Below, piece after piece: positions 60,065 through 64,000 of a stretch of DNA of 64,000 bases. Position numbers and translations under genes: made by a program. The notes beneath the pieces were generated by a model. The model worked only from the letters and a program-made list of their open reading frames with translations, made no database searches and was not told the origin of the DNA. The first letter of the stretch is position 1; each line of letters opens with the position of its first letter. Source of the DNA: Ancylostoma caninum (lineage: Eukaryota > Nematoda > Chromadorea > Rhabditida > Ancylostomatidae); contig JBAJFG010000614.1 of the NCBI GenBank assembly GCA_037903475.1, forward strand, positions 310,001 to 374,000, in the 5' to 3' direction.

Positions 60065-60884
60065 ATAGATTGCATGCAACGTGAGCCATCAATTTGATGA
60101 AGGAGGCCATCTCCAATGTCTCCCACTGTTCAACTGCGATCGTGGATCAAATGCAGCTCAGTAGGCTAGCGACATTAACGGCATTTGTAGAGTGGAATTT
60201 AGTGCTTAAAGAATGGCATAGAAGTGGATATCCTCTTCAGAGAGATCAATTTTGGTCTGGAGGATGCCTGTTTTGAACGCGTAGTTCGAAGAAAAAAGAG
60301 ACGTTTATCCACTAAAGTTTGCTCTAGTTGTAAATAAGAATCGCTACGGATAGTGAGTCTCAGCAATACGTAAGTTCATCTGAGCCACTGCGCCCAAAAA
60401 CGTTGAAGTGCTTTGTACGACGTATCCGTTCACAATGAGAACGCGCGACTTCTGGTAAATTGCTAAAACGGCAATGGAGATGCTGGAATGAAAAGTAACT
60501 CTACTCAGCCAAACTCTATAGGTCTCTTAGGCCGTCACCAATCACCCATTTTTTTCACTTTCTCATGCACTTCATCGAGTTCCATTCAAGAGTTGCGGTC
60601 GAGGACCATAATCTAAGTCGTCTTAAACAACGTGGCTTTTCACACAGAACAAAGGAGCTACTCTGCTTCTAGCTTTGGTAGAAGATAAAGGGGGCTTCAT
60701 AAACCACTCGTGACTGATGTTGTTTGTGAAGGACCGAGGAATTTGACGTCCACGAAAAACCGCACGAACTCACCGCCCAACCCTATCATGACTTATAATA
60801 ACGGGCTTAGTCTGTCTGTCACGTGTGTGTGTCAGTGTGTGTGAAACGAAATTCGAGGGCGTGGCCTAGAGTGAAGAAAATGTT

Positions 60885-62815
60885 CTACATCGGGTCCACT
60901 GTTGCTGTAGGAGTGCGCCGGCGTCCAAAAGTGGGGAAACGCCTGGAGTCGGGTCCAACGGTGTGATAAGGGTGCGCCGGCGTCCAAAAGTGGGGGAAAC
61001 GCCTGGAGTCGGGTCCAACGGTGTGATAAGGGTGCGCCGGCGTCCAAAAGTGGGGAAACGCCTGGAGTCGGGTCCAACGGTGTGATAAGGGTGCGCCGGC
61101 GTCCAAAAGTGGGGAAACGCCTGGAGTCGGGTCCAACGGTGTGATAAGGGTGCGCCGGCGTCCAAAAGTGGGGAAACGCCTGGAGTCGGGTCCAACGGTG
61201 TGATAAGGGTGCGCCGGCGTCCAAAAGTGGGGAAACGCCTGGAGTCGGGTCCAACGGTGTGATAAGGGTGCGCCGGCGTCCAAAAGTGGGGAAACGCTTG
61301 GAGTCGGGTCCAACGGTGTGATAAGGGTGCGCCGGCGTCCAAAAGTGGGGAAACGCCTGGAGTCGGGTCCAACGGTGTGATAAGGGTGCGCCGGCGTCCA
61401 AAAGTGGGGGAACGCTTGGAGTCGGGTCCAACGGTGTGATAAGGGTGCGCCGGCGTCCAAAAGTGGGGAAACGCCTGGAGTCGGGTCCAACGGTGTGATA
61501 AGGGTGCGCCGGCGTCCAAAAGTGGGGAAACGCTTGGAGTCGGGTCCAACGGTGTGATAAGGGTGCGCCGGCGTCCAAAAGTGGGGAAACGCTTGGAGTC
61601 GGGTCCAACGGTGTGATAAGGGTGCGCCGGCGTCCAAAAGTGGGGAAACGCCTGGAGTCGCGTCCAACGGTGTGATAAGGGTGCGCCGGCGTCCAAAAGT
61701 GTAGAAACGCCTGGAGTCGGGTCCAACGGTGTGATAAGGGTGCGTCGGCGTCCAAAGGTGGGGGAACGCTCGGAGTCGCGTCCAACGGTGTGATAAGGGT
61801 GCGCCGGCGTCCAAAAGTGGGGAAACGCCTGGAGTCGGGTCCAACGGTGTGATAAGGGTGCGCCGGCGTCCAAAAGTGGGGGAACGCTTGGAGTCGCGTC
61901 CAACGGTGTGATAAGGGTGCGCCGGCGTCCAAAAGTGGGGAAACGCCTGGAGTCGCGTCCAACGGTGTGATAAAGGTGCGCCGGCGTCCAAAAGTGGGGA
62001 AACGCCTGGAGTAGGGTCCAACGGTGTGATAAGGGTGCGCCGGCGTCCAAAAGTGTAGAAACGCCTGGAGTCGGGTCCAACGGTGTGATAAGGGTGCGCC
62101 GGCGTCCAAAAGTGGGGAAACGCCTGGAGTCGGGTCCAACGGTGTGATAAGGGTGCGCCGGCGTCCAAAAGTGGGGAAACGCCTGGAGTCGGGTCCAACG
62201 GTGTGATAAGGGTGCGCCGGCGTCCAAAAGTGGGGAAACGCCTGGAGTCGGGTCCAACGGTGTGATAAGGGTGCGCCGGCGTCCAAAAGTGGGGAAACGC
62301 TTGGAGTCGGGTCCAACGGTGTGATAAGGGTGCGCCGGCGTCCAAAAGTGGGGAAACGCTGGAGTCGGGTCCAACGGTGTGATAAGGTGCGCCGGCGTCC
62401 AAAAGTGGGGAAACGCTGGAGTCGGGTCCAACGGTGTGATAAGGGTGCGCCGGCGTCCAAAAGTGGGGGAACGCTTGGAGTGGGTCCAACGGTGTGATAA
62501 GGGTGCGCCGGCGTCCAAAAGTGGGGAAACGCCTGGAGTCGGGTCCAACGGTGTGATAAGGGTGCGCCGGCTTCCAAAAGTGGGGAAACGCTTGGAGTAG
62601 GGTCCAACGGTGTGATAAGGGTGCGCCGGCGTCCAAAAGTGGGGGAACGCTTGGAGACGGGTCCAACGGTGTGATAAGGGTGCGCCGGCGTCCAAAAGTG
62701 GGGGAACGCTTGGAGTCGGGTCCAACGGTGTGATAAGGGTGCGCCGGCGTCCAAAAGTGGGGAAACGCCTGGAGTCGCGTCCAACGGTGTGATAAGGGTG
62801 CGCCGGCTTCCACAA
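60885..62815. repeat. 59-bp tandem array, ~33 units
   Basis: The unit contains CCAACGGTGTGATAAGGGTG, CGCCGGCGTCCAAAAGTGGG and GAAACGCCTGGAGTCGGGT. Units differ mainly at a few sites: CGGGTCC or CGCGTCC, GGGGAAACGCCTGG or GGGGGAACGCTTGG. A few single-base deletions occur around 62355-62480. Reverse-complemented, the unit aligns with the Penelope-borne minisatellite (shared GGACCCG, TCC, GGCGTT, CCCCAC, CGGCG and CCCTT in order). Because the unit lacks stops on the minus strand in every phase and 59 is not a multiple of three, all three minus frames stay open for about 645 codons. These are not called as genes. Confidence 0.95.
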
Positions 62816-64000
62816 GTAATAGGAATTCGCTAGGCGGGCCTATTTCTGCATGAGGGGTAAGCTTATCCTGTTTCGGAGGACCCTCCTAAATAAACCACCT
62901 AGATGTACATTGTCTCTTTTCGTATCCGTGTTCTCTTCCCATTCCGTTTGTGTCTGAATGAACCACTTCTTTTCTGTTTATATACACCGGTGGACCCTTA
63001 TCACTTGAATTACCACAACAACCAGTTGAGCCTAAATCATTTCAAGATAACATTTGCACTGAATTGGTTACACTCAGTTCTTCACGGCCACTAACTTCGC
63101 TCATATGGAAGAGCATAACTTCGGACATATGGGGGAAAGCTACCACCTACGGGATTAAGAGTTCCTCAGGAGAGCGATAGAACTGCGTGAAAGAATGCAG
63201 ATTTTATCAATCCTGTTTGCTTTCAACGTGCGGTAGGCGAGCGAAGCGAGCATCAATAGAAGTCTGGAAGTCCGGCGTTAGCCGGACGGCCAGACTGGTA
63301 TACAATAAAATTGAAATGTGGCGGCCACGGTAGGGAAGACGGGAGAAGTCAAACGACCGCCTCGCCAAAAGGCGAGATTTGGACGCTGTGCTCGCATTTT
63401 GTTTTTACAGCTCATTGAAGCCCTAGGTACACTAAGCAAAGTAGATATTAATTTTAAATGTCCATAAACTATGAAGCGTATGCTAGGCTTGATGAAAAAA
63501 CGCTTATCAATTTGCTGTAATATTGAGGTGTGGGAGGAAACAAAAGAAAGAAGGAAGGAAAAAGAGAAAATCATATGTCAGGGACATTAGCATTCCATCA
63601 AAAATATGAGCATAGAACAATCCATCGTGTGCGTTTAATGGTACCGGTCATATGTTTAATGTGTGTGTAGTCGTCTCTATACTCAGAATTGGTCGATAGC
63701 ATGACTTTGGTTTAGCTTCGCTGAGATGTTCCGCGAATATTCTGTAATATTTTTGTGTGATGCTGTGGGTTGAAAGCAGAGTCCAGGCTGATATCAGTGC
63801 TTAACGGCTATGCCACATTAGGTGCCCCACGGAAGCCATTGTATAAGGCATCTACATATTCAAAGCTTTGGCAATTTCCAAACATCAATTGTGTGGCGCA
63901 TCCAAAAAAAAAAACGAAGAAAGAAATGATCATTCGGATCCCTTTGTCCTTCGACATAAAAAGGGGAATAATGGAAAGCTCTAGGAACTGTTGATTTCAG
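62816..64000. other. Right end of window, no supported gene
   Basis: No gene is recognised. A hairpin-rich stretch lies at about 63230-63380. It includes a GCGAGCGAAGCGAGC word (63238-63252) and a stem of AGTCTGG with CCAGACT and GTCCGGC with GCCGGAC (63261-63296). These may be the end of an unidentified foldback element. Confidence 0.45.

Larger units (their letters stand above)
56200..60783. mobile_element. mariner-type MITE interrupted by copies D and E
   Basis: The left end GGGTTGGACTATAAGTTCGT at 56200 and right end GGGTTGGGCGGTGAGTTCGT (reverse complement, ending at 60783 before TA) form diverged mariner termini. Removing the two Penelope derivatives leaves about 55 + 188 + 719 = 962 bp, close to the 864-bp MITE at 20657-21520, with which the right part shares sequence. 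This is an inference from size, ends and partial similarity. Confidence 0.5.

Noticed and set aside
60832..62815. Three overlapping minus-strand open frames of about 645 codons each
   Set aside because: They are the same 59-bp unit read in three phases. A stop-free unit whose length is not a multiple of three keeps all frames open, so length is no evidence of coding.
60885..62815. Tandem array considered as a CRISPR array
   Set aside because: The whole 59-bp unit repeats without variable spacers, and the genome is eukaryotic.

Overview
The window is eukaryotic and most likely comes from a nematode. Two seven-transmembrane genes of the nematode serpentine chemoreceptor type are present. One intron is only 54 bp, acceptors end in TTTAG or TTGCAG, and the sequence is A+T-rich and crowded with Tc1/mariner, hAT-like, SINE and Penelope-like repeats. 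A strongylid parasite such as a hookworm would fit, but that is a guess. There are no bacterial operons, CRISPR arrays or rRNA genes. Few protein genes are supported; most of the window is layered transposable elements.

Layout. 0.7-2.9 kb: a decayed mariner-type transposon with clear terminal inverted repeats (TIRs). 5.3-10.9 kb: two non-autonomous Penelope-derived elements (copies A and B), with a tRNA-derived SINE between them that is split by an hAT-type element. 15.2-22.4 kb: plus-strand chemoreceptor gene 1, whose introns hold Penelope derivative C and a mariner-type MITE. 22.9-25.0 kb: three small inverted-repeat elements. 26.6-31.2 kb: a nearly complete Penelope-like element on the minus strand (copy F), with reverse transcriptase and GIY-YIG endonuclease, broken by two stops and one frameshift. 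31.2-33.8 kb: an inverted pair of TTCGAATA-rich arrays around transposon debris. 34.9-39.7 kb: minus-strand chemoreceptor gene 2, a paralogue of gene 1 with matching exon lengths. 41.0-42.85 kb: an element with about 600-bp inverted arms. 45.1-47.6 kb: a dead mariner transposase and a mariner MITE. 52.8-53.35 kb: Penelope endonuclease debris. 56.2-60.8 kb: a mariner MITE holding two further Penelope derivatives (D and E). 60.9-62.8 kb: a 59-bp tandem array of about 33 units.

Main observation. The six AGCGCC-starting repeats (A-F) belong to one Penelope-like family that carries an internal minisatellite of about 60 bp. Copy F keeps the coding region. The others appear to have lost it through one shared internal deletion, whose ends fall on a 13-bp direct repeat still visible in copy F. 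The large 59-bp array at 60.9-62.8 kb has a unit that, reverse-complemented, aligns with the element minisatellite. This suggests that a transposon-borne minisatellite has become an independent satellite.

The chemoreceptor genes lack a recognisable TM7/last exon in this window, so they are partial models and could be pseudogenes. All alignments were made by eye.
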